Source: Candidatus Gastranaerophilales bacterium (lineage in GTDB: Bacteria > Cyanobacteriota > Vampirovibrionia > Gastranaerophilales > Gastranaerophilaceae). Taken from it: a DNA stretch of 16,610 bases. The stretch spans positions 1-16,610 of the forward strand of contig CALURE010000021.1 in assembly GCA_944323095.1 (NCBI GenBank), written 5' to 3'. Made by a program: the position numbers and the translations under genes. The notes under the pieces are model-generated. The model ran no database searches. It had not been told where the DNA came from and saw only the letters and a list, made by a program, of their open reading frames with translations. Positions 5,340-12,883 of the stretch are shown here, piece by piece (position 1 is the stretch's first letter; each line of letters begins with the position of its first letter).

Positions 5340-6674
5340 CTATTTACCTATACAAAAATTATCAAAAATATTGTTTAAAATATCGTCCGTAATTACTTCA
5401 CCTGTTATTTCGTCTAAAAACAAAAGCGCTGATTTTAAATCAATTGAAATTAAATCCTGCAACTGGTGAATTTTTGCAGCTTCAAGCGCTTGAATTAAAC
5501 TTTCACGGCATTTTTTGAGACAATCCTGCTGACGGTTATTAGTTACAAACTCCGTATCTTCAAGCGAAAAATTGTATGATACTTCTTTGATTTTATTTTT
5601 GAGTTCCTCCAGCCCTTCTCTTGTCTTTGTTGAAAGATAAAAAACTCCTTCTTTCCTATCCTTTACAAGGTCTGATTTGTTAGCTATTATAATATGATTT
5701 TTATCTTTTATCAGGTCAAGAATTCCGCTGTCATCATCGTTCATGCCTTTTGAAGCGTCATATAGAAACAATACCAGATCTGCTTCATCAGCGGATTGTT
5801 TTGAGTATTCAATTCCGATTTCTTCAACTTTTCCGACTTCATCATTATCGCGAATTCCTGCCGTATCAACCAGAGTAATTGCAACATCCCAGTCAAGAGT
5901 TTCTGTCAGCACATCTCTTGTTGTACCTGCAATATCGGTTACAATTGCACGCTCAACATTCAACAATGTATTAAAAAGCGAGGATTTCCCGACATTCGGT
6001 TTTCCGACAATCGCAATTTTTATTCCCTGCCGCATAATGTTGGATGAATCTGCTGATGCAAGAATTTTATCAATCTTTGCAAGAGTTTTTTCAAATTCCG
6101 AAATTATATAATCATATTCAGGCTCAGCAACATCTTCGGGAAAATCTATTCCTGCGATAATTTTTGAAAGCACGTCGAAAATATCTTTTCTGATTTCTTT
6201 AATTTTCACACTCAAAGTGCCTGATAAATTTTTAGCGGATTGTTTTGCAAAATCTCTTGTTTTTGCATGGATTAAATCTGCAACAGCTTCTGCCTGTGAC
6301 AAATCCATTTTTTTATTCAAAAATGCACGTTTTGTAAATTCACCGCGCTCAGCCATACGTGCACCGTTTTTTAAAACAACTTCCAGAATATTTCGTACAA
6401 CGTTAATCCCTCCGTGGCAGTGAATTTCAATAACATCTTCACCTGTATAGCTGGCGGGATTTTTAAAAGGAAGGAGCAAAACTTCATCAATTTTTTTGTC
6501 TCCGTCAACAATCCAGCCGTGAGAAATCTTTCCCGCCTCAAGATTGTGCTTTGAATAAATTTTGGCAATAATTTCAAAACTTTTATCGCCGGAAATTCTG
6601 ATAACACCGACCCCTCCGGTTCCTATAGGTGTCGCAATTGCAGCTATTGTATCAAATTCCTGTATAATATTCAT
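5340..6674 (-). CDS. mnmE: tRNA uridine-5-carboxymethylaminomethyl modification GTPase MnmE
   Basis: 444 residues. With MnmG it installs the carboxymethylaminomethyl group on wobble uridine 34 of several tRNAs, using methylene-tetrahydrofolate and GTP. The sequence shows the N-terminal folate-binding/dimerisation domain (DTIAAIATPIGTGGVGVIRI), the helical domain, and the inserted G domain. That domain has G1 GKPNVGKSS (224-232), G2 GTTRD (250-254), G3 DTAG (270-273) and G4 NKSD (332-335). The C-terminal CIGK (441-444) contains the conserved Cys. Length matches the family (E. coli 454). I choose the ATG at 6674; a TTG six codons earlier is in frame, but the family begins here. No ribosome binding site precedes the ATG, and a promoter places transcription start at about this A, so the mRNA looks leaderless. 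Upstream readthrough from the gene 31 bases away is also possible. Confidence 0.97.
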   Translation of the reverse strand: MNIIQEFDTIAAIATPIGTGGVGVIRISGDKSFEIIAKIYSKHNLEAGKISHGWIVDGDKKIDEVLLLPFKNPASYTGEDVIEIHCHGGINVVRNILEVVLKNGARMAERGEFTKRAFLNKKMDLSQAEAVADLIHAKTRDFAKQSAKNLSGTLSVKIKEIRKDIFDVLSKIIAGIDFPEDVAEPEYDYIISEFEKTLAKIDKILASADSSNIMRQGIKIAIVGKPNVGKSSLFNTLLNVERAIVTDIAGTTRDVLTETLDWDVAITLVDTAGIRDNDEVGKVEEIGIEYSKQSADEADLVLFLYDASKGMNDDDSGILDLIKDKNHIIIANKSDLVKDRKEGVFYLSTKTREGLEELKNKIKEVSYNFSLEDTEFVTNNRQQDCLKKCRESLIQALEAAKIHQLQDLISIDLKSALLFLDEITGEVITDDILNNIFDNFCIGK

Positions 6675-6680
6675 AAAGTG

Positions 6681-6709
6681 ATTATATACCAACAGTCACT
6701 TTTTCTCAA
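6681..6709 (-). promoter_or_regulatory. Promoter for mnmE giving a probable leaderless mRNA
   Basis: TTGAGA (6709-6704), 17 bases, TATAAT (6686-6681). Six bases separate the -10 box from the mnmE ATG, so +1 falls on the start codon. The -35 box overlaps the last codons of the upstream gene. Confidence 0.6.
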
Positions 6710-7734
6710 GTATTCCTGTACCCGATTCCTGCCCTGTAACCCGATATAAAATACATCAGCGGAAGGGCAGGTTCAATCCACTTAAATCCAGATAAAATAC
6801 CCGCAGTTGCAATATCATCCGCGTGGAGTGCTATGTCAAGGGCTTCCGGCCTTCTCTCGTCATAAATCTTGTTTCCTTTAGAATGTTCTCCAAACAAAGG
6901 ATTAATACACTTTTTGCTTATGTAATTTGCGATAAAGCTTCCGCCAATAATCCCTGTTGCAGTAATTCCTGATAATATAACAAAAAGTTTTTTCATAGGT
7001 GTTAGAGGCTTAATCTTTTTAGCTTTCTCTAACTTTTCAGAAAGAAAAAGGGCAGCACCCGCACCAACATTACATAAAAAAATATTTGCAAGATACTGGT
7101 ACACACCCTCTTTGACCTTATCGGCCGTCCCTTTTCTATTATTTGTATGCGTAATTTTATCAGCGGCTATACCGCCTGCCACCCCTCCCGCAACAGGAAT
7201 TAACCCGAGAAGCGACAAGCGTTTAATTTCAGAAAAAATCTCCTTTGAATTTAAATTTTTCTTTTCAGGTAAAATTACACTGAAAAGTTCATTTTTCGCA
7301 GGAGATGAAGGAAGTTTGTTTTGTAATATGTCAATTTGTTTGGGAGAAAGTTCTTTTAATTTAGATGTTTCCAGAGCCTGCAAAACATCAGGGGCTGTAA
7401 TTTTCGCTGCTTTAACAAATTTTTCAACAGCATTTGCCTGAGCGTTTTGAAGCTCCATAAAATGCACCCGCTCCATTAAGCCGTTAAAAATCTTTTTTCC
7501 GCCGATTTTCAGCCCTCTCGTACCAAGCAAAGAAGCTGCTATTGTGCTTGAAATTACAATTACATTTTTAATAAACTTTTGTCTGCCATGTTTTTTATCT
7601 TTTTTTGCATGCCTGAAAGAATCCGCAATTCCGTACCCCGCGCCGGCGCCGATTAATACAGCAGGCATTCTCTTATCAAGTTTATTCAATATCATCGGCT
7701 GGTCAATATATTTACAGAAAGTAGAAATTTTCAT
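6706..7734 (-). CDS. Hydrophobic membrane protein, function unknown
   Basis: 342 residues. An AGAGG site 5 bases upstream supports the ATG at 7734. Gly/Ala-rich hydrophobic segments lie at about 24-40, 54-75, 173-194, 210-231, 249-271 and 311-338, separated by a basic, helical soluble region (about 76-172) with many Lys. Glycine-rich motifs such as LIPVAGGVAGGIAADKI and GAGAGYGIADSF suggest tightly packed helices. There is no catalytic or transport signature I recognise. It is transcribed toward mnmE with a 31-base gap and may be cotranscribed with it, but mnmE also has its own promoter. Codon use resembles the neighbours, so there is no sign of recent transfer. Confidence 0.8.
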   Translation of the reverse strand: MKISTFCKYIDQPMILNKLDKRMPAVLIGAGAGYGIADSFRHAKKDKKHGRQKFIKNVIVISSTIAASLLGTRGLKIGGKKIFNGLMERVHFMELQNAQANAVEKFVKAAKITAPDVLQALETSKLKELSPKQIDILQNKLPSSPAKNELFSVILPEKKNLNSKEIFSEIKRLSLLGLIPVAGGVAGGIAADKITHTNNRKGTADKVKEGVYQYLANIFLCNVGAGAALFLSEKLEKAKKIKPLTPMKKLFVILSGITATGIIGGSFIANYISKKCINPLFGEHSKGNKIYDERRPEALDIALHADDIATAGILSGFKWIEPALPLMYFISGYRAGIGYRNT

Positions 7735-7768
7735 TTATCCTCTTTACAATTTGTTAGGCATGACTAAC

Positions 7769-7795
7769 TTTATACTAAAAAAAATTCACTGTCAA
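7769..7795 (-). promoter_or_regulatory. Candidate promoter of the 342-residue membrane protein
   Basis: A consensus TTGACA (7795-7790) is followed by an A/T-rich spacer and TATAAA (7774-7769). The spacer is short at 15 bases; TAAAGT (7772-7767) would give 17 but is a poor -10. Confidence 0.45.
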
Positions 7796-7920
7796 GGGTT
7801 AAGATCAGATAAAAATATAAATCACCATATTTTACTATTTTATACTTATACCTAAAGGGGATTATTTCAAAAGAAAAAAGCTTTACAATTTACATATAAC
7901 ATTTTGTGGAGTAACTTAAC

Positions 7921-8229
7921 ATGTTAATGGGAAATGATTGCCATGATTGCAGCAAGTACAATCGCTTGGAAATGAAAAATGTGAATAAAGACATTCTCGC
8001 GTGGCTTGAAGATATTATAGAAGAAAACAACAGCCGTATCGAAAGAAAGGAATGGAAAAGTAAATATAACAGCTATGTTGTGTATGATTACGAACCCTTC
8101 TGCACCGACGGATTTGAAATAAATTTGGTAATAACTTCATATAACGCGGCATATTTAAATTTCATAAAGTATTTGTACGACGAAAAAATAAGCACAATAG
8201 AATATTTAAACAGCTGCATAGGTGTATAA
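7921..8229 (+). CDS. Small orphan protein with a CxxC pair, function unknown
   Basis: 102 residues. The ATG at 7921 has GGAG about 9 bases upstream; a second in-frame ATG two codons later is also possible. The N-terminus carries CHDC (C7, C10 counting from this start), and three further residues, C60 region (EPFCTDG) and C99 near the end, could add metal or redox chemistry. The body is acidic and tyrosine-rich, predicted mostly helical at the start (AWLEDIIEENNSRIE) and strand-like later (FEINLVITSY). No membrane segment or known domain is seen. It stands alone, divergent from the membrane protein and convergent with the zinc-ribbon gene, sharing a terminator with the latter. A real gene is likely given codon use and the flanking signals. 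Confidence 0.7.
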   Translation: MLMGNDCHDCSKYNRLEMKNVNKDILAWLEDIIEENNSRIERKEWKSKYNSYVVYDYEPFCTDGFEINLVITSYNAAYLNFIKYLYDEKISTIEYLNSCIGV

Positions 8230-8234
8230 ACAAA

Positions 8235-8264
8235 AAACAGACCGGAAATTTATCCGGTCTGTTT
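8235..8264. terminator. Bidirectional terminator between convergent genes
   Basis: AAACAGACCGGA (8235-8246) pairs perfectly with TCCGGTCTGTTT (8253-8264) around a six-base loop. On the minus strand the stem runs into a U6 tract, making a strong terminator for the zinc-ribbon gene. On the plus strand only three U follow, so it is weaker for the orphan gene. Confidence 0.85.
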
Positions 8265-8292
8265 GCGAATATAAATTTTCTATTCAATTGTT

Positions 8293-8586
8293 CTATTCAG
8301 CAATTTGTTCAGCGTTTTCCTGTTCTTTATTAAAGCAATCTTTGCAATAGACTTCTTTTCCCGGAACCGGTTTAAAAGGAACCTGAGTCTGTGCCCCGCA
8401 TTTTGAGCAGACAGCTTCATACATTTTTCTGTGACGTCTGTTGTTTTTTCTGCGTGCTTTTCTGCATTCCGGACATCTTTTGGGTTTGTTTACCAAACCT
8501 TTTTCTGCGTAAAATTCCTGTTCACCTGCTGTGAAGACGAATTCTGCGCCGCAATCTTCACATACAAGTTTTTCATCTTGGTACAT
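8293..8586 (-). CDS. Double zinc-ribbon protein (zf-trcl and CxxC-x17-CxxC)
   Basis: 97 residues. There are two zinc-binding units: C9/C12 with C38/C41 (CEDCG...CPECR), matching the probable zinc-binding zf-trcl pattern, and C60/C63 with C81/C84 (CSKCG...CKDCF), where exactly 17 residues separate the pairs as in the CxxC-x17-CxxC family. Between them lies a strongly basic patch (RKARRKNNRRHRK, about 42-54) that would suit RNA or DNA binding. AGGAG about 8 bases before the ATG supports the start, and a good promoter and terminator make it monocistronic. The family is widespread in bacteria without a settled function; nucleic-acid binding is inference from the charge pattern. Confidence 0.88.
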   Translation of the reverse strand: MYQDEKLVCEDCGAEFVFTAGEQEFYAEKGLVNKPKRCPECRKARRKNNRRHRKMYEAVCSKCGAQTQVPFKPVPGKEVYCKDCFNKEQENAEQIAE

Positions 8587-8652
8587 TTTTCTTCTCCTGA
8601 TTTAAAGTGGTACTATAAAGAAACCTTTTGCAAAATTCCTTTAATTCTTATT

Positions 8653-8680
8653 ATTATACACTATTTTTGAAATTATGCAA
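8653..8680 (-). promoter_or_regulatory. Promoter of the zinc-ribbon gene
   Basis: TTGCAT (8680-8675), 16 bases, TATAAT (8658-8653). The start near 8646 leaves a leader of about 60 bases in which I see no convincing structure. Confidence 0.6.
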
Positions 8681-8705
8681 GCAGAAATGTTTAAATTAGC
8701 ATTGC

Positions 8706-8728
8706 GGGATAAGCGTAAAATTCCCACC
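8706..8728. repeat. Degenerate hairpin of the GGTGGGAACGC family
   Basis: GGGATAAGCG followed by AATTCCCACC matches the right arm of the larger elements with a few changes and keeps GGGA/TCCC pairing. Confidence 0.5.
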
Positions 8729-8853
8729 TTATGTGGCTGACGAATGGCAAGAAGTCCGGAGGGCATGCCAATTAAGAAGGTAGGAAGCAGGTATGAGGAT
8801 AGGATCATTAAATAGCTTATCTTCTAATCCTCTTATCTTCTAATAATCATTCA

Positions 8854-9053
8854 GGTGGGAACGCTAACGCTTATCCCACCCTACGTACTAGTTATCAGAA
8901 GACCGGAAGGTCAGAGGTCAGGAAGGCAGGCTGTTATCAGTGCTTCGCACAAAACTAACTTATTTGCGGGCTCTGCCCGCCGTAAACAGCCTGACCTCCT
9001 GCCTTCTTGACTTCCGTTGGCTAGTAGGGTGGGATAAGCAAAGCGTTCCCACC
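8854..9053. repeat. Palindrome-bounded element, copy B (core inverted versus copy A)
   Basis: The 200-base element has left end GGTGGGAACGCTAACGC (8854) and right end TAGGGTGGGATAAGC...TTCCCACC (9025-9053). Its left flank (TATCTTCTAATAATCATTCA) is the same as that of copy A and in the same orientation. The core 8885-9024 is the exact reverse complement of 5049-5188. The left terminal loop (CTAACGCTT) resembles copy A's left loop rather than its right. The right loop (AAGCAAAGCG) resembles copy A's right. Hence the core, not the whole element, is flipped. It has no coding potential. The preceding 8760-8853 is pyrimidine-rich repeat like that at 4860-5017. Confidence 0.85.
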
Positions 9054-9070
9054 AGCTTATATTTACAAAA

Positions 9071-9184
9071 TTATTTGTCCTCTACAAACTCAATTCTGTA
9101 TCCGAGTTCTTTAAGCATCAACTCAATTTCACGTATTGTAATAGTTTTACGGCTAATTTTGGATGAAATATTATTACTGTTAAA
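9071..9184 (-). pseudogene. Possible 3' remnant of a gene
   Basis: A 38-codon open frame ends ELMLKELGYRIEFVEDK and then TAA at 9073-9071. The amino-acid pattern looks protein-like (an amphipathic REIELMLKELGY helix followed by a short strand). There is no ribosome binding site and no ATG except one near the end, and a stop lies directly upstream. It sits between the repeat element B and the permease stop codon, overlapping the latter by a few bases. It could be the truncated tail of a small regulator or just chance. Confidence 0.3.
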
Positions 9185-10511
9185 TCAGGTATTTCAAATA
9201 CAGGTAAACAGAACTCAGAACAAGCGAAATAAATGTTACAAGCGCCCCGTATTTCATAAACCGCATAAATGAAATCGGATGATTATTTACAGATGCTGTT
9301 TCGCTCACAATAACATTTGCAGCCGCCCCGATTATTGTCAGGTTTCCTCCCAGACATGCTCCGAGTGACAATGCCCACCATAAAGGATAATGTCCGGCAC
9401 CGGAATAAGGCAGTGTCTGCTGAATTTCCGCTATCATCGGCGCCATTGTAGCAGTATATGGAATATTATCAACAATTCCCGACAAAATTCCCGAACCCCA
9501 TAATATTAACATAGCTGCCGCATCAAGACTTCCGTTTGTAAATTCGATAAGCTTCTGCGCCAGAAAACTTATACCTCCGTTAGCCTCAAATCCGCCGATT
9601 ATTATGAATAATCCGATAAAGAAAAATATTGTAAGCCATTCGACATCTCTGTATATTTCTTTGGGATTTTCAAACAGGAGAAGAAACGCAGCGCCTGCAG
9701 CGGCAAAAACATATGCAGGAATATGCGTCATATCATGCGTCACAAACCCTGTAATTACAAGAGCAAGCGTTATCATAGAACGTATCATCAAACTTCTGTC
9801 CGTAATTGTTTTTGAATTATCAAGGTTTGCTATGTGTTTCATTTTTTCATCATCAGCAGTGAGAGAGTGTCTGAACATAAATATCAAAACACTTATACAT
9901 ACCGCAAAAATTATCGTTACAATAAGCGTAAGTTCGTTTACGAAATCCATAAAACTCAACCCTGCTTTTGCACCGATTATAATATTTGGCGGATCACCGA
10001 TTAAGGTTGCAGTTCCGCCGATGTTTGAGGCAAGAACTTCCGTAATCAAAAAAGGCACAGGGTCGCATTCAAACTCTTTTGCAATAACAAAAGTAACAGG
10101 CATAATAAGAACAACAGTTGTTACATTGTCCAAAAATGCCGATGCAACAGCAGTAAATACTGCAAGCGCGAGCAAAACAAGCTTGGGATGCCCCTTTGTA
10201 TATTTCAATAGTTCAAGCGCCATCCATTTAAAAACCCCGCTTTTTGCGGCAATATGAACAATTATCATCATTCCGACAAGCAGAAATATAACGTCAAATT
10301 CAATGTAATCAAATACGGATTTTATATATTGTGCGGAACTGTCGTCATAATGCCCGTGAAACGGCAAAAGTCCTAAAAGCATTGTTAACGCAGCCCCGAA
10401 AAGTGCAACAACAGATTTTTGAACTTTTTCTGATGCGATAAAAATATATGCAATCAAAAGAATTACTCCTGAAATAACCATTCCGTAATTTTCGACAAAA
10501 CCGTTAAACAT
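9180..10511 (-). CDS. ArsB/NhaD-type permease (IT superfamily, anion or Na+/H+ transport)
   Basis: 443 residues, the usual length for this family of secondary transporters (ArsB arsenite efflux, NhaD antiporter, mammalian P protein, SLC13 relatives). About ten to eleven hydrophobic helices run through the chain. Diagnostic segments are FLDNVTTVVLIMPVTFVIAK near residues 126-145 and SNIGGTATLIGDPPNIIIG near 162-180, the conserved re-entrant motif. The second half repeats this with SGIVDNIPYTATMAPMI and GGNLTIIGAAANVIV, as expected from the internal duplication. AAGGGG 6 bases upstream supports the start. No arsR or arsC is adjacent, so arsenite is not indicated. The substrate cannot be chosen from the sequence. 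The nearby BlaI/CopY-like palindrome upstream could regulate it. Confidence 0.85.
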   Translation of the reverse strand: MFNGFVENYGMVISGVILLIAYIFIASEKVQKSVVALFGAALTMLLGLLPFHGHYDDSSAQYIKSVFDYIEFDVIFLLVGMMIIVHIAAKSGVFKWMALELLKYTKGHPKLVLLALAVFTAVASAFLDNVTTVVLIMPVTFVIAKEFECDPVPFLITEVLASNIGGTATLIGDPPNIIIGAKAGLSFMDFVNELTLIVTIIFAVCISVLIFMFRHSLTADDEKMKHIANLDNSKTITDRSLMIRSMITLALVITGFVTHDMTHIPAYVFAAAGAAFLLLFENPKEIYRDVEWLTIFFFIGLFIIIGGFEANGGISFLAQKLIEFTNGSLDAAAMLILWGSGILSGIVDNIPYTATMAPMIAEIQQTLPYSGAGHYPLWWALSLGACLGGNLTIIGAAANVIVSETASVNNHPISFMRFMKYGALVTFISLVLSSVYLYLKYLI

Positions 10512-10601
10512 AAATTTCCCCTTATTTGTGGAAAGTGTATCATAAACATTAATTTGTGTAAAATTTTGTCGTAGAATGCAGAAAAATTAAGTTTTTTATG
10601 T

Positions 10602-10621
10602 TATACTACAAATGTAGTATA
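10602..10621. promoter_or_regulatory. Perfect 20-base palindrome resembling a BlaI/MecI/CopY operator
   Basis: TATACTACAAATGTAGTATA is a perfect inverted repeat and contains the TACAnnTGTA core of operators bound by CopY/BlaI/MecI repressors. It lies between the divergent permease (ATG 10511) and GGDEF/HD-GYP (10816) genes. No such repressor is encoded in the window, so the cognate regulator would act in trans. Expected chance occurrence of a perfect 9+2+9 palindrome is low even in AT-rich DNA. Confidence 0.55.
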
Positions 10622-10699
10622 TTGTGTTTGGTTTATTAAATTAACTTATATTGTATAACAGACTGAAACAGTATTTTAGTCCGTCTAAATGGTGTATTG

Positions 10700-10719
10700 T
10701 TTTCCGGAAAAAGTATAAT
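10700..10719 (+). promoter_or_regulatory. Palindrome TTTTCCGGAAAA abutting a TATAAT box
   Basis: A perfect 12-base palindrome (10700-10711) sits two bases before TATAAT (10714-10719), in the spacer region of the presumed promoter of the GGDEF/HD-GYP gene. No good -35 hexamer is present (the expected position reads GGTGTA). This suggests a regulator-dependent or repressed promoter. The leader to the start codon is about 90 bases. Confidence 0.45.
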
Positions 10720-10815
10720 AAAATAGTTTAAGGAATGTAAAACTAAGCATCATATCAGGCAAAAATAGTTTGTCAGCTGTTTTATAAAAAGTGTGTGTAA
10801 AAAGGTGTGTAAGTA

Positions 10816-12804
10816 TTGAATAAAAATAAAGAAGAATTAACAAAAGATATAAAGGCGAAAAAAGCGGACAAGGCCGGTAAAACTGTTTCAAATCCAATGA
10901 CGAAACAGCTTAATGCTTTGAAAAAACCTGCTTTAAAAAATTCTTCTGCCGTTCAGACAGGTGAGGATTTAACGCAGCCAAAACAAAAAAATAACGCACC
11001 TTCAAATATTTCAAATCCCATTTCCGGACAAACAAGCAATATAGTTGCGCGTATTAATAACTTTAATACCAATAAAACCTCAAACAGGCTTTATGCAGGC
11101 TATATGAACCCCGCAAATTCAAGCTCGCACAGAGTAATTGATTATGAGGGGCTTGTTTACGGGTTGAACGGGGCTTTGTCAGGCAAAACAAGCATTCATG
11201 AACTTTTTACTTCAATTCATTATTTGTTTCTGGAAAAATTGAACTGCGAATTCAGCGCATTCGGTGTTTTTCATGAAAAATCAAAATGCATTAATATCAA
11301 ACTTTTTAATTCGCTCGGCGCAACTTATACATCAAAACTTTTGCTTTCGGATGAAACAAATCCGGTTGTTGAATGTTTTAAAAATGCATCTCCGGTATTT
11401 AAAGAAAATAATCAATTTTTAAATATCCCGTATATAAAAAATTCTTCTGTCCTGATGCTTCCTTTGAACTCTGTCAGCGGCTGCAAAGGGGTAATGATTA
11501 TAGGTAAAAACGATATTGAAAATCACACAGGACTTTTTTCATTTATTGCAGGGTATTGTGCTCTTTTTATGGACAATATTGCACTGCTTGAACAGACAAA
11601 TAAATTTGCAAATACCGATACGCTTACAGGACTTTACACACACAGAGGCTTTCAGGAAATTCTTAAAGCAGAGCTTAAGCATGCGGAAGAAAACGAATCA
11701 AGCCTTTCTATTATAATGTTTGACGTAAATAACATTTCTAAAATCAATCGAGAGCTCGGGCATGCCAAAGGCGATGAAGTCATTAAACTTCTTGCAGAAA
11801 AAGTAAAACAAAACATAAGAAGCACTGACAAAGCCGGCCGGTACGGCGGTGATGAAATTGCAATAATTCTGCCTGATACAAATACACCCGATGCGAAATA
11901 TCTTGCTGAATATATTACCTATTGTCTTTCCTGCTGTTTTGTAGATGATGTCGGACCTGTCAAGGTTTCTGTCGGAATTGCAACATACCCCGAATGCAGC
12001 AGGGATCAGGAAAAACTTTTAATTCTTGCAGAGCAGGCAATGTATATTTCGCAGGCAAAAGGATATAAAGAAGGAATGTCTGCTATTATAAGTTCTTCAG
12101 ACTTCAATTTCTGGGATAATGATGCGCTTAATTCTTTTGCAGAAGTTGTAGCTAAAAGACATTCACAGCTTGGAATAGATTTTAACGAAGAATTGCTTCA
12201 TAAATTCAACAATGAACAGATTGTTTCTCAAAATCACTTAATGGAACTTGCAAATTCTTTAGCAGGAGCAATTGATGCAAAAGACCCTTATACAAAGGGG
12301 CATTCTACATCTGTTTCAAGATATTCCGAGGCGCTTGCGCGGGCTGTTAACCTGCCTGAAGATGAAGTTCAGAGAATTAAACTGGGCGCGCTTTTGCATG
12401 ACGTCGGCAAAATCGGAATTCCTGAAAATGTACTGAAAAAACCCGGAAAACTTGAAGGTGATGAATGGGAAATTATGAAACAGCACCCTGTAATCGGTGC
12501 AGAAAAAGTCTTGAAACCGAATGAAGCATTAAGAGATTTAATTCCTATCGTAAAATACCACCATGAACACATTGACGGAAGCGGTTATCCCGAACATCTG
12601 AAAGGTGAAAAAATTCCTCTTGCTGCAAGAATTGTTGCTGTGGCAGACACATACCATGCTCTTATTTCTGACAGACCTTACAGGAAAGGTATGAGTGTTG
12701 ATAAAGCATGTGAAATTTTAAAAGACGGAGCTGGTAAACTCTGGGATGCCGATTTAGTCCGTCAGTTTATAAGTATTGCGCCGTCTTTGTCTACAAGCAT
12801 TTAA
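10816..12804 (+). CDS. GAF-like/GGDEF/HD-GYP c-di-GMP signalling protein
   Basis: 662 residues from TTG at 10816. An in-frame TAA lies one codon upstream (10810-10812) and AAAGG is about 9 bases before, so TTG is the most likely start; the first internal ATG (residue 28) has no binding site. Residues 1-90 are a Lys/Asn-rich, apparently disordered tail. About 105-260 form a GAF-like sensor domain. The GGDEF domain follows, with GGDEI at 344-348 (active-site loop) and RSTD at 335-338, five residues before it, the usual product-inhibition site. The HD-GYP domain at about 475-655 has HD at 528-529, GK at 531-532, HHE at 582-584 and DGSGYP at 587-592. Both synthesis and hydrolysis of c-di-GMP look possible. 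There is no membrane segment, so it is cytosolic. It stands alone. Confidence 0.93.
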   Translation: MNKNKEELTKDIKAKKADKAGKTVSNPMTKQLNALKKPALKNSSAVQTGEDLTQPKQKNNAPSNISNPISGQTSNIVARINNFNTNKTSNRLYAGYMNPANSSSHRVIDYEGLVYGLNGALSGKTSIHELFTSIHYLFLEKLNCEFSAFGVFHEKSKCINIKLFNSLGATYTSKLLLSDETNPVVECFKNASPVFKENNQFLNIPYIKNSSVLMLPLNSVSGCKGVMIIGKNDIENHTGLFSFIAGYCALFMDNIALLEQTNKFANTDTLTGLYTHRGFQEILKAELKHAEENESSLSIIMFDVNNISKINRELGHAKGDEVIKLLAEKVKQNIRSTDKAGRYGGDEIAIILPDTNTPDAKYLAEYITYCLSCCFVDDVGPVKVSVGIATYPECSRDQEKLLILAEQAMYISQAKGYKEGMSAIISSSDFNFWDNDALNSFAEVVAKRHSQLGIDFNEELLHKFNNEQIVSQNHLMELANSLAGAIDAKDPYTKGHSTSVSRYSEALARAVNLPEDEVQRIKLGALLHDVGKIGIPENVLKKPGKLEGDEWEIMKQHPVIGAEKVLKPNEALRDLIPIVKYHHEHIDGSGYPEHLKGEKIPLAARIVAVADTYHALISDRPYRKGMSVDKACEILKDGAGKLWDADLVRQFISIAPSLSTSI

Positions 12805-12883
12805 GGACAGGTGTACTTTAATTGAATGCATAATCTTGTCAATCAGGTGTTCAAAATTGCGATTTAGTCCGGCTTATATTGAA

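Noticed and set aside
5018..9053. Elements A and B as a composite transposon carrying mnmE and neighbours
   Set aside because: Neither element encodes a transposase, solo hairpins occur elsewhere, and the genes between are housekeeping-like with normal composition.
8940..9272. Plus-strand ORF of 110 codons through repeat element B
   Set aside because: It spans a non-coding palindromic element and the antisense of the permease end. The same core occurs inverted elsewhere, so it is not a conserved gene.
9604..10257. Long plus-strand ORF (217 codons) within the permease gene
   Set aside because: It is antisense to a clear membrane transporter whose helical codon pattern leaves the opposite frame open. 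There are no start signals or family features.
10685..10897. Minus-strand ORF of 70 codons rich in Leu/Phe/Tyr upstream of the GGDEF gene
   Set aside because: It overlaps the start of the well-supported c-di-GMP gene and its promoter region, has no ribosome binding site, and its composition reflects AT-rich DNA.
12805..12883. Terminator or small RNA in the convergent gap after the c-di-GMP gene
   Set aside because: I could not find a convincing stem followed by a U-run. A T7 run near 12885 lies inside the methyltransferase end and has no adjacent hairpin.
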